From positions 242,159 to 306,158 of the forward strand of contig JAQNBH010000297.1 of assembly GCA_028752905.1 (NCBI GenBank): a stretch of 64,000 bases of DNA, written 5' to 3'. The stretch is from Cladorhizidae sp. MBARI D1340-BT2 (Eukaryota; Porifera; Demospongiae; Poecilosclerida; Cladorhizidae). Under the pieces are notes generated by a model, which saw only the letters and a program-made list of their open reading frames with translations, was not told where the DNA came from and searched no databases. The position numbers and the translations under genes were made by a program. Below are positions 44,050 to 52,137 of this stretch, in pieces. Position 1 is the first letter of the stretch. Each line of letters begins with the position of its first letter.

Positions 44050-44417
44050 TGTTGAGGGTCAGTCCAGTCTAACTCTCAAGTGATGGTATCAATTGCTGCC
44101 ACCAGAGCAATGCTTATGTAAATAGCACCCGTATCTTGCAATCAGAGAAATTTAGATTATTAACGAAGACACAGTTGCAATTACAGGACAAGGCAAAGCT
44201 CCTCAACCTCAGTCAGTCAGGGTTCTTATACCCTGACTTCCCAGGAAACAGGATGTCACACGTTCTTACATACACTCAGGAAAGTTCAATATACTATAAC
44301 TAGGTAGGCCCACATAAGGCTATATAATATCTAAGTGCGACATAACTTGGCTCAGTACTCTAAGTGTTAATGCCTAAAGGTCATCCATGGTTCATGTTGA
44401 TGAGTCCGCCCTCAACA
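44050..44417 (-). repeat. 3' LTR of the retrotransposon
   Basis: This 368-bp copy matches 49206-49573 with no difference found by eye. It carries the last codons of the gag-pol ORF and its TGA stop (44392-44417). The U5 part includes GCTGCCACCA at 44095-44104 (plus strand), echoing the primer-binding site. Confidence 0.95.
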
Positions 44418-47400
44418 TCTCCCCCTCCTGAGACGAAACCCCTCCTCCCCCAGCTGAAGGTCCTCCTCCTCCTTTGGAGTGTGGGTGTGATCTCATGTTT
44501 GAGACTGCCGGAATCAGCGGTGTCTCCATAGCTTCCTCAGTCACTCTCACCAGCGCTTCGTCTTCCGGCCAGCATTGTCGTGACAATCCATCTGCATTCT
44601 GATGTAATATGCCTGGCCGGTACTTAAGTTCGAACTGGAACACCTGTAGAGCCAGTGCCCAGCGCATCAGTCTGCCTGTCAGTCGAGTAGACCCTTGTAG
44701 AGCTAGCAGAGCCCGGTGGTCAGTGAGGACAGTGAAGTGGCGGCCAATCAGATGAATAGCAAAGTGGTCGACAGCTTTGACCACAGCCAGGCATTCGAGT
44801 TCGGAAACAGTGTAGTTTCTTTCGGCTGGAGTGGTTCGCTTAGAGAAGTAGGCGACGGGTTGTTCCTCTCCCTCCCTCTTTACTGAGAGTACTGCACCAA
44901 TTCCGAGGATTGAGGCATCAGTGTGGAGAATCAGCTCGTCATCAACTCTGGGAATAATGAGCGAGTGCTCGTCACATAGAACAGAAACAATATGGGTAAA
45001 TGCATCTGACTGTCTCTTATTCCATTCCAGGCAACAGGTGGCACCCTTCTTCAGGGCATCAAACAGGGGACCCGCCCACCTAGCAAAATCGGGTATAAAC
45101 TTCCGGTAATAACCGGCGGTCCCCAAGAAAGCCCTCAACCCTTTCTGATTCCTAGGTCTATGGAAGTCCTTGAGTGCCTTAACCTTAGCTTCTGGCACAC
45201 TTACAAGGCCATGTCCAATTTGGTGTCCCAGATACTCTAGTGACTGTGCCCCCCACACACATTTGTCTAGGTTCGTAGTCAGCCCAGCCTCAACCAATGC
45301 TTTCAACACTTCTTCAATGTGTTGTACATGTTCCTCCCAAGTAGCAGAAAATATTAATATATCATCAATATATGTCGCACAGCAGTCTCTCAAGTGATCT
45401 AGAGTGTTTTCCATGCACCTTTGGAAAGCTGCTGGTGCATTTTTGAGACCAAACGGCATGCGGGTAAACGCATATTTCCCCCACGGGGTGCAGAAAGCTG
45501 TCTTATCCTGGCTAGCTCTACCAAGAGGGACCTGGTAGAATCCCTTGTTCAGATCAATCTTGGAAAGCCAGACAGCATTAGCCACTTGGTTCAGTAGGTC
45601 CTCAATGCATGGCATCTGGAACGGGTCATTGATTGTGACTTTATTTAGCTGTCTGTAGTCAATACAGAGTCGTACTTCCCTAGTCACCTTTTTCCTCAGA
45701 GGTACCATAGGGGATGACCATGGGCTTTTCGATGGAATGAGTATACCCAAGGCCAATAGCTCATCTATCTCCTTCTTAAGATCATTTTTCATTGCAGGGG
45801 CAATTCTGTTGGGGTGTGAGCGGAGGGGGTTTCCTTCCTCTACATAGATTTCACATTGGTCATGTTTCAGCAAGCCCAGCCCTTTCAGCGCATGGTACTT
45901 GGCTAGAATGGCCTTCAACTGTGATTTCCTAGCATTGGACAAAGGGTTTTTCCCCATCTTGACACTACCTATGGGATTCGGTGTGTCCTCAGATTCATCT
46001 GCCACAATGAGTCTAAGGAGATTAGCATGTGGCATCTTCCACTCCTTAAGCCGGTTAATGTGGATGGTTAGCTTTTTTGATCTTTTATTGGGGACAGCTA
46101 TTGTATAGTTACATTCAGACAGTTTAGCTATGACCTCATACGGGCCATCCCAAATTGAGTGAAGTTTCCCTGTCAACCCTGGGGTGTGACAGAGCACCAT
46201 GTCTCCGAGTTCATAGCTCCTTGGTTTGGAGCTCTGGTCATAGGCCTGTTTAGATTTTTCTTTGTAGCTTTCTTCATTTTTGTAGGCCTGTTTGTGTAGA
46301 GCTGTTAATGTCTCCCTCAGTTCAGCTACCCATTGTACAGTGCCTGAGTGTGTGATTTGATCTTCAAGCCAACCCGTCTTTATAGCTTCCAGTGGTCCTC
46401 TCAAGTTTCTACCATGTATCAATTCATAAGGGGAGAACCCAGTGGCCGCATGAGGGGTTGCTCTATATGCTAGTAGACAATATTTGAGCATACGGTCCCA
46501 TTCTTTGGGGTCAGATTGAACCTTCCTAATCATCCCTTTCAGACAAGCGTGCCAACGCTCTAACATTCCGTTGGTTTGTGGGTGGTAGGCTGTGCTTACT
46601 ATGTGGTCAATGCTCAGCAGCTCACACAGCTCTTTGTTCAGCCTGCTAGTGAAGACAGAGCCTTGGTCTGTCAGTAGTTCTTTAGGGATACCCGTGTATT
46701 GTATTACTTCCAATATTCCCTCAGCTACCGTTCTAGCATCGACCTTTTTTAGAGGAATAGCGTAAGGGTAACGGGTTCCCATGCACATCATAGTCAGAAT
46801 ATACCTATTCCCAGTGGTGGTTCGTTCTAGTGGCCCGACTAAGTCACATGCCATTCTTTCATATGGCCTCGAGATAATAGGGGTAACTACCATAGGCACT
46901 TTGGGTTGGAGTTGCCTACCCGCCCTTTGACACTCGGGACACGTGCTGCAGTAATCTCTTACATTCTTTCTCAGCCCTGGCCAGGTAAAATGTTGGGCGA
47001 TCATTGATACCATTTTGTTATGTGAGAAGTGTCCACCTGCAAGTCCTCTGTGAACTGCATCTAAAATCTCCTTGCGCCTGCAAGAGGGGGCCACCACTCT
47101 GGTGAACTCCCTCCCTGGGTCAGCCAGTTTGCTATGCACTAATACACCTCCCAGATAGAAGTATCCATCTTCCTGCCTATCAGCCTTACACCTCATCTCT
47201 TTCAACGTCCCATCCTCCCTCTGCTGTTCTGTCAGAGCCAGCACTTCCACCTTACCTTTTGTAAGGGTCGGAAGCGGCTGCTCACTCACATGACCTCCCT
47301 CTAACCCTTGCAGGTTTCCTGCCTCAATATCTCTCACATTTTCCTCTATTGCCTCATCTCCTCCCTTGTACCCACTCAGCAATTCGTCATCAGCAGAAGA

Positions 47401-49146
47401 ATTGATGTGAGTGTCCTCCTCCCCAGGAGGACTGGTATCAGTGCTCACTTCTTCTAGTTCTGTTAATAAGCTATCTGTCTCATGGTCAACAGGATTACAA
47501 GCAACTAGTTTTGGTTGTTTGGCTTTCTTCCTTCTGGGTTTGGGTATTGGTTTCTCATGCGATTTGGGTAGTGTAAGGGACAGCTGCCTAGTGCAAGTGC
47601 CATCCTTGCTATCCTCAATCTGGTTAGCAGCTTTCTCTGCCACTAGTGCCTGGCTTTGAACCCTGGTAACGGCAGATAATGGTACAGGATCGTCCTCCAG
47701 CACCCTTTGCTTGGATCTTCCAGCAATCCAGGACCTCACCCAGGGGTGGTCCTTTCCCAACAGAACATGCTTTGTATCCTCACCCACTACAAATACATCC
47801 ATGGACTTAGTTATTCCATCTACCTTTAAGTCTATGGTTGCTGTTTTGAGTGTGACAACCCTCTGATTAGCTAGTCTTGCCTTAGCTGTCTTGCCAGTAA
47901 AACATTCAGTTGGTACTAGCCTAGCAGGGACCGTTGTTTTGTTGGCACCAGTGTCAATGAGGCACCTACACTGTCTACCATTTATGTCCCCGGCTCTGAG
48001 CAACTCCTGAATTTCCTCAGCCTCAGACTCAGAACTAATCATGCCTAGTCTGGCTTTGGCCTTACTGTTTGGGCAATACCTCTTAATATGCCCTGTTTCA
48101 TTGCATTCAAAGCAAACTATGTCCTTAGGGAATGATCTACCCCTCTGTGGACCACCGGCCACCCCTTGGCCACCAACCCGATCATGCTCAATAGGGGCCC
48201 CCCCATCTTTACCCTTAGTTAGGTGCCCACCTGATCCATTAGTAGGTGTCCATTCCCTGGGATTGTTGTAGGCCATCTTTCTGCCGGAGTGTTGTCCCTC
48301 CAGTTGTCTCTTGTGCATCTTGCTTCTTTCGTGAAAGGCTTTAGATTCCCAAGTAGCTTCCAGCTCATCGATGATCTCCTGAGTATCCTTGTAGGTATTA
48401 CCTCTCACTGCATGGCATACCTCTGGCGAGTAGTAAAGTGTCAACGTTCCTCGAAACATCTCCATCGCGAAGTCCTTCTTGCTTTCCATCCGCGCTGCGA
48501 GTCTGTTGATGCTCTTCATAATCGGAGTGAGATGGTGTCTAGGCGACAGGTTGTCTGTTGGTGTGTTTCTCCAAATAGTTCTCCTGGCTCTGGTATCTGT
48601 ACAACCCAGACGCTCCAGCAGCGAAGTCTTCAGTGTTTGGTAAGGTACGCTCAGGTCTAGTTCCTGGAAAGCTTCCATAACTTTCCCGGAGACTTGCTTC
48701 CGTAATATATTGGTCCATTCTGTTACTGGAAGTCCTCCCTCTGTTAGCGTTTGTTCAAAGTTTCTCAGGTAAGCTTCTGGATCGATGTGTTCATCCATTT
48801 TGTGAAGTGCCTGCAGTGCTGTTCTCTTCAGTTGCTCAGCTTCCCTTGCAGAAGTACCGGTTTGTTGGAACTCTCCTGTGAGCTTGTAGAAGGCTGCATT
48901 TTCCTCTACCAATTTTGTTAGCAGGTCATTTCGCTGCTTTTCTTCCTTCGCGTGCTCCATTGTTGTTCTCAACCTCTCCTCCCTTTCCTGGTTCATTGAT
49001 GCTATCATAGTTGCCATAGCACCCTGTAGCAGTGCCATAGGGTCGGCAGTCGCTTCAGTGTTGAATGAACTAGTTGCTGTCGGTTCGGTCTTCTTGTCGC
49101 TGATCTTGTCGGACTTTGAACGTGTTTGGACAACGCTTGGGTCCAT
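44392..49146 (-). CDS. Gag-Pol polyprotein with GAG-PR-INT-RT-RNase H order
   Basis: This 1584-residue single ORF encodes the proteins that package, cleave, copy and integrate the element. Residues 1-340 are Gag-like, with a charged coiled-coil-prone segment near 50-90. A CCHC zinc knuckle is at C345, C348, H353, C358. The aspartic protease has L-I-D-T-G at 396-400 and LLG at 462-464. An acidic, low-complexity linker spans about 500-640. Integrase follows: H699, H706, C736 and C739 form the HHCC finger; D768, D827 and E863 form the DD35E triad; a GPY/F module sits near 1001-1037. Reverse transcriptase comes after that (catalytic D1198 and YIDD at 1259-1262), then RNase H (D1410, E1449, D1476, D1519). 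The last eight codons, starting at M1577, lie in the 3' LTR. No stop or frameshift separates gag from pol. I kept the first ATG, 43 bp after the PBS. I see no chromodomain or env. Confidence 0.96.
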   Translation of the reverse strand: MDPSVVQTRSKSDKISDKKTEPTATSSFNTEATADPMALLQGAMATMIASMNQEREERLRTTMEHAKEEKQRNDLLTKLVEENAAFYKLTGEFQQTGTSAREAEQLKRTALQALHKMDEHIDPEAYLRNFEQTLTEGGLPVTEWTNILRKQVSGKVMEAFQELDLSVPYQTLKTSLLERLGCTDTRARRTIWRNTPTDNLSPRHHLTPIMKSINRLAARMESKKDFAMEMFRGTLTLYYSPEVCHAVRGNTYKDTQEIIDELEATWESKAFHERSKMHKRQLEGQHSGRKMAYNNPREWTPTNGSGGHLTKGKDGGAPIEHDRVGGQGVAGGPQRGRSFPKDIVCFECNETGHIKRYCPNSKAKARLGMISSESEAEEIQELLRAGDINGRQCRCLIDTGANKTTVPARLVPTECFTGKTAKARLANQRVVTLKTATIDLKVDGITKSMDVFVVGEDTKHVLLGKDHPWVRSWIAGRSKQRVLEDDPVPLSAVTRVQSQALVAEKAANQIEDSKDGTCTRQLSLTLPKSHEKPIPKPRRKKAKQPKLVACNPVDHETDSLLTELEEVSTDTSPPGEEDTHINSSADDELLSGYKGGDEAIEENVRDIEAGNLQGLEGGHVSEQPLPTLTKGKVEVLALTEQQREDGTLKEMRCKADRQEDGYFYLGGVLVHSKLADPGREFTRVVAPSCRRKEILDAVHRGLAGGHFSHNKMVSMIAQHFTWPGLRKNVRDYCSTCPECQRAGRQLQPKVPMVVTPIISRPYERMACDLVGPLERTTTGNRYILTMMCMGTRYPYAIPLKKVDARTVAEGILEVIQYTGIPKELLTDQGSVFTSRLNKELCELLSIDHIVSTAYHPQTNGMLERWHACLKGMIRKVQSDPKEWDRMLKYCLLAYRATPHAATGFSPYELIHGRNLRGPLEAIKTGWLEDQITHSGTVQWVAELRETLTALHKQAYKNEESYKEKSKQAYDQSSKPRSYELGDMVLCHTPGLTGKLHSIWDGPYEVIAKLSECNYTIAVPNKRSKKLTIHINRLKEWKMPHANLLRLIVADESEDTPNPIGSVKMGKNPLSNARKSQLKAILAKYHALKGLGLLKHDQCEIYVEEGNPLRSHPNRIAPAMKNDLKKEIDELLALGILIPSKSPWSSPMVPLRKKVTREVRLCIDYRQLNKVTINDPFQMPCIEDLLNQVANAVWLSKIDLNKGFYQVPLGRASQDKTAFCTPWGKYAFTRMPFGLKNAPAAFQRCMENTLDHLRDCCATYIDDILIFSATWEEHVQHIEEVLKALVEAGLTTNLDKCVWGAQSLEYLGHQIGHGLVSVPEAKVKALKDFHRPRNQKGLRAFLGTAGYYRKFIPDFARWAGPLFDALKKGATCCLEWNKRQSDAFTHIVSVLCDEHSLIIPRVDDELILHTDASILGIGAVLSVKREGEEQPVAYFSKRTTPAERNYTVSELECLAVVKAVDHFAIHLIGRHFTVLTDHRALLALQGSTRLTGRLMRWALALQVFQFELKYRPGILHQNADGLSRQCWPEDEALVRVTEEAMETPLIPAVSNMRSHPHSKGGGGPSAGGGGVSSQEGEMLRADSST
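44418..44429 (-). promoter_or_regulatory. Polypurine tract
   Basis: On the minus strand, AGGAGGGGGAGA directly abuts the TG of the 3' LTR, the expected position for the plus-strand DNA synthesis primer. It lies inside the gag-pol ORF, so it is also translated. Confidence 0.88.
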
Positions 49147-49189
49147 GCTTCAGTTGGTAGTGATGGTTAGTGATGGCGATTGTGTTCTG
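49147..49189 (-). other. Short untranslated leader of the retrotransposon
   Basis: Only 43 bp separate the primer-binding site from the gag-pol ATG on the minus strand. I see no upstream ATG or other element in it. Packaging signals would have to lie here, in U5 or within gag. Confidence 0.7.
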
Positions 49190-49203
49190 CACCGCTGCCA
49201 CCA
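49190..49203 (-). promoter_or_regulatory. tRNA primer-binding site, probably tRNA-Leu
   Basis: On the minus strand, two bases (CA) after the 5' LTR, lies TGGTGGCAGCGGTG. Its complement is CACCGCTGCCA followed by CCA, which from memory matches the 3' end of animal tRNA-Leu(AAG) over 14 bases. The TGG start and position are standard for LTR elements; the isoacceptor needs checking against the host's tRNAs. Confidence 0.8.
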
Positions 49204-49205
49204 TG

Positions 49206-49573
49206 TGTTGAGGGTCAGTCCAGTCTAACTCTCAAGTGATGGTATCAATTGCTGCCACCAGAGCAATGCTTATGTAAATAGCACCCGTATCTTGCAATCA
49301 GAGAAATTTAGATTATTAACGAAGACACAGTTGCAATTACAGGACAAGGCAAAGCTCCTCAACCTCAGTCAGTCAGGGTTCTTATACCCTGACTTCCCAG
49401 GAAACAGGATGTCACACGTTCTTACATACACTCAGGAAAGTTCAATATACTATAACTAGGTAGGCCCACATAAGGCTATATAATATCTAAGTGCGACATA
49501 ACTTGGCTCAGTACTCTAAGTGTTAATGCCTAAAGGTCATCCATGGTTCATGTTGATGAGTCCGCCCTCAACA
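49206..49573 (-). repeat. 5' LTR of the retrotransposon
   Basis: This 368-bp LTR drives the element on the minus strand. It has TG/CA ends and perfect 9-bp terminal inverted repeats, and I found no difference from 44050-44417. It should contain U3 promoter, R and U5; a TATA-like motif is annotated separately. The R borders cannot be placed from sequence alone. Confidence 0.95.
49381..49386 (-). promoter_or_regulatory. Candidate TATA box of the 5' LTR
   Basis: The minus strand reads TATAAG here. It overlaps a hairpin-capable inverted repeat with 8-bp arms (GTCAGGGT at 49372-49379, ACCCTGAC at 49386-49393). A second AT-rich candidate is TTATATAG farther upstream, near 49480. The transcription start is not determinable. 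Confidence 0.45.
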
Positions 49574-49578
49574 TAGGT
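49574..49578. repeat. Target-site duplication, high-coordinate flank of the retrotransposon
   Basis: TAGGT is identical to 44045-44049, and the satellite resumes in register with the paralogous block beginning at 3583. Confidence 0.93.
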
Positions 49579-49710
49579 GTATAACCATGCTAGGTGTATA
49601 ACCATGCTAGGTGTATAACCATGCTAGGTGTATAATCAAGCTAGGTATATAACCATGCTATAGGTGTATAACCATTCTAGGTATATAACCATACTAGGTG
49701 TATAAACATG

Positions 49711-50350
49711 CTAGGTATATAACCATTCTAGGTGTATAACCATGCTATGTGTTAACCATGCTATGTGTATAACCATGCTAGGTGTATGTATAGCCATGCT
49801 AGGTGTAATACCATGATAGGTATATAACCATGCTAGGTGTATAACCATGCTAGGTGTATAACCATGCTAGGTGTATTACCATGCGAGGTGTATAACCATG
49901 CTAGGTGTATAGCCATGCTAGGTGTATAGCCATGCTAGGTGTAATACCATGATAGGTATATAACCATGCTAGGTGTATAACTATGCTAGATGTATAGCCA
50001 TGCTAGGTGTATAACCATGCTAGGTGTATAACCATGCTAGGTGTATAACTATGCTAGGTGTATAACCATGCTAGGTATATAACCATTCTAGGTGTATAAC
50101 CATGCTATGTGTTAACCATGCTATGTGTATAACCATGCTAGGTGTATGTATAGCCATGCTAGGTGTAATACCATGATAGGTATATAACCATGCTAGGTGT
50201 ATAACCATGCTAGGTGTATAACCATGCTAGGTGTATTACCATGCGAGGTGTATAACCATGCTAGGTGTATAGCCATGCTAGGTGTATAGCCATGCTAGGT
50301 GTAATACCATGATAGGTATATAACCATGCTAGGTGTATAACTATGCTAGA
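49711..50350. repeat. 360-bp local tandem duplication inside the 17-bp array
   Basis: Sequence from about 49711 to 49995 recurs from about 50071 at a constant 360-bp shift, including the unusual CTATGTGTTAACC at 49745 and 50105. The copies differ first at about 49996/50356 (ATAGCC versus ATAACC). Confidence 0.85.
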
Positions 50351-51712
50351 TGTATAACCATGCTAGGTGTATAACCATGCTAGGTGTATAACCATGGTAG
50401 GTGTATAACCATGCTAGGTGTATAACTATGCTACATAGGTGTATAACCATGCTAGGTATATAACCATGCTAGGTGTATGACCATGCTAGGTATATAACCA
50501 TGCTAGGTATATAACTATGCTAGGTGTATAACCATGCTAGGTGTATAACCATGCTAGGTGTATAGCCATGCTAGGTGTATAGCCATGCTAGGTGTATAAC
50601 CATGCTAGGTGTATAACCATGCTAGGTGTATAACCATGCTAGGTGTATAACCATGCTAGGTATATAACCATGCTAGGTGTATAACCATGCTAGGTATATA
50701 ACCATGCTAGGTGTATAACCATGCTAGGTGTATAACCATGCTAGGTGTAATACCATGATAGGTGTAATACCATGCTAGGTGTATAACCATGCTTGGTGTA
50801 TAGCCATGCTAGGTGTATAACCATGCTAGGTATATAACCATGCTAGGTGTAATACCATGATAGGTATATAACCATGCTAGGTGTATAACTATGCTAGGTG
50901 TATAACCATGCTAGGTGTATAACTATGCTAGGTGTATAACCATGCTAGGTGTATAACCATGCTAGGTGTATAACCATGCTAGGTGTATAACCATGCTAAG
51001 GTGTATAGCCATGCTAGGTGTATAGCCATTCTAGGTGTATAACCATGCTAGGTGTATAACCATGCTAGGTGTATAACCATGCTAGGTGTATAACCATGCT
51101 AGGTGTATAACCATGCTAGGTGTATAACCATGCTAGGTGTATAACCATGCTAGGTGTATAACCATGCTAGGTGTATAACCATGCTAGGTGTATAACCATG
51201 CTAGGTATATAACCATGCTAGGTGTATAACCATGCTAGGTATATAACCATGCTAGGTGTATAACCATGCTAGGTGTATAACCATGCTAGGTGTAATACCA
51301 TGATAGGTGTAATACCATGCTAGGTGTATAACCATGCTTGGTGTATAGCCATGCTAGGTGTATAACCATGCTAGGTATATAACCATGCTAGGTGTAATAC
51401 CATGATAGGTATATAACCATGCTAGGTGTATAACTATGCTAGTTGTATAACCATGCTAGGTATATAACCATGCTAGGTGTATAACGATGCTAGGTATATA
51501 ACCATGCTAGGTGTAATACCATGATAGGTGTAATACCATGCTAGGTGTATAACAATGCTGTAGGTATATAACCATGCTAGGTGTAATACCATGATAGGTG
51601 TAATACCATGCTAGGTGTATAACCATGCTAGGTATATAACCATGCTAGGTGTATAACCATTCTAGGTATATAACCATGCTAGGTGTATAAACATGCTAGG
51701 TGTATAACCATA

Positions 51713-51904
51713 CTAGGGCTAGGGCTAGGGCTAGGGCTAGGGCTAGGGCTAGGGCTAGGGCTAGGGCTAGGGCTAGGGCTAGGGCTAGGGCTAGGGCTAG
51801 GGCTAGGGCTAGGGCTAGGGCTAGGGCTAGGGCTAGGGCTAGGGCTAGGGCTAGGGCTAGGGCTAGGGCTAGGGCTAGGGCTAGGGCTAGGGCTAGGGCT
51901 AGGG
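51713..51904. repeat. Perfect (CTAGGG)32 hexamer array
   Basis: There are 192 bp of uninterrupted CTAGGG with no variant unit seen. It sits exactly between the 17-bp satellite (which contains CTAGG) and the 366-bp satellite (whose units begin GGCTAGGGC). CTAGGG is one base from the TTAGGG telomere repeat and is a known telomere variant, but no TTAGGG occurs here. The long Gly-Leu, Ala-Leu and Arg-Ala frames across it are translations of the hexamer, not genes. Confidence 0.97.
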
Positions 51905-52056
51905 CAGGGGTGGGGCTGGGGTTCACAGCTAGAGCACTTCCAACAGCTTATTTATTAACCTGGGAGGTTTTTATTTAAAGTAATCACTTAACTATGCACA
52001 CTGAAATCATTGTCCCAAGTCCCTCCTCTTTTTTCCTTATTCAGGGAAGAAAGAAG

Positions 52057-52060
52057 AAAA
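52057..52060 (-). terminator. Candidate Pol III terminator in the 366-bp unit (first copy)
   Basis: The minus strand reads TTTT within TTTCTTTTC, eight bases past the end of the stem-closed segment. It is the minimal Pol III stop and repeats in every unit. It is weak evidence alone; its value is its position after the A and B boxes. Confidence 0.35.
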
Positions 52061-52081
52061 GAAACAAGGGTGGCTCGAGCT

Positions 52082-52092
52082 GGCCTTGAACT
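52082..52092 (-). promoter_or_regulatory. B-box-like motif in the 366-bp unit (first copy)
   Basis: The minus strand reads AGTTCAAGGCC, fitting a relaxed Pol III B box RGTTCRANNCC at every fixed position. It repeats in each unit seen. Confidence 0.5.
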
Positions 52093-52125
52093 CTGCGCAA
52101 ACCGACTTTCCGGGCCGTGCCACAG

Positions 52126-52137
52126 CCTGATGAGCCA
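52126..52137 (-). promoter_or_regulatory. A-box-like motif in the 366-bp unit (first copy)
   Basis: The minus strand reads TGGCTCATCAGG, one mismatch from TRGCNNAGYNGG. It lies 33 bp upstream of the B-box-like motif, within the normal tRNA range. Confidence 0.45.

Larger units (their letters stand above)
44050..49573 (-). mobile_element. Complete Gmr1-like Ty3/gypsy LTR retrotransposon
   Basis: This 5524-bp element is inserted on the minus strand of the 17-bp satellite. Reading 5' to 3' on the minus strand it has a 368-bp LTR, a tRNA primer-binding site, a 43-bp leader, one gag-pol ORF of 1584 codons, a polypurine tract and the second LTR. Both LTRs start TG, end CA, carry perfect 9-bp terminal inverted repeats (TGTTGAGGG/CCCTCAACA) and look identical by eye. 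A 5-bp TAGGT duplication flanks it. There is no env: the ORF runs into the 3' LTR. The pol order PR-INT-RT-RH places it with the Gmr1-like Ty3/gypsy group rather than the usual PR-RT-RH-INT. Everything needed for autonomous transposition appears present, so it may be active; expression is unknown. Confidence 0.95.
49574..51712. repeat. 17-bp satellite array, third segment
   Basis: This is the remaining 2.1 kb of the 17-bp satellite. Its first part continues the block that matches 3583 onward; its last part (about 51.1-51.65 kb) matches about 4.8-5.3 kb, sharing the rare markers CTAGTTGTATAACC and AACAATGCTGTAGG. It ends at ACCATA, where CTAGGG hexamers begin. There is no gene. Confidence 0.96.

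Noticed and set aside
46027..46160. Integrase chromodomain
   Set aside because: A GPY/F module is visible, but the following residues lack the aromatic chromodomain pattern before RT begins.
44921..48660. Several 62-123-codon plus-strand ORFs
   Set aside because: All lie antisense inside the gag-pol ORF, which has full domain support on the minus strand.
44050..49573. Endogenous retrovirus with env
   Set aside because: The gag-pol ORF overlaps the PPT and enters the 3' LTR, leaving no room for env, and pol order is Gmr1-like.
49711..50350. Link between the 360-bp duplication and the 366-bp satellite
   Set aside because: The lengths are similar but the sequences are unrelated; treated as coincidence.
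1..51712. CRISPR-like array of short direct repeats
   Set aside because: Repeats are contiguous 17-mers with no unique spacers and no cas genes; the sequence is a eukaryotic satellite.
51713..51904. True chromosome-end telomere
   Set aside because: The repeat is CTAGGG, not TTAGGG, is only 192 bp, and is followed by more than 12 kb of another satellite.
51683..51978. Gly-Leu, Ala-Leu and Arg-Ala repeat proteins on both strands
   Set aside because: They are only translations of the perfect CTAGGG hexamer, open because six is a multiple of three. The frames enter satellite DNA at both sides.
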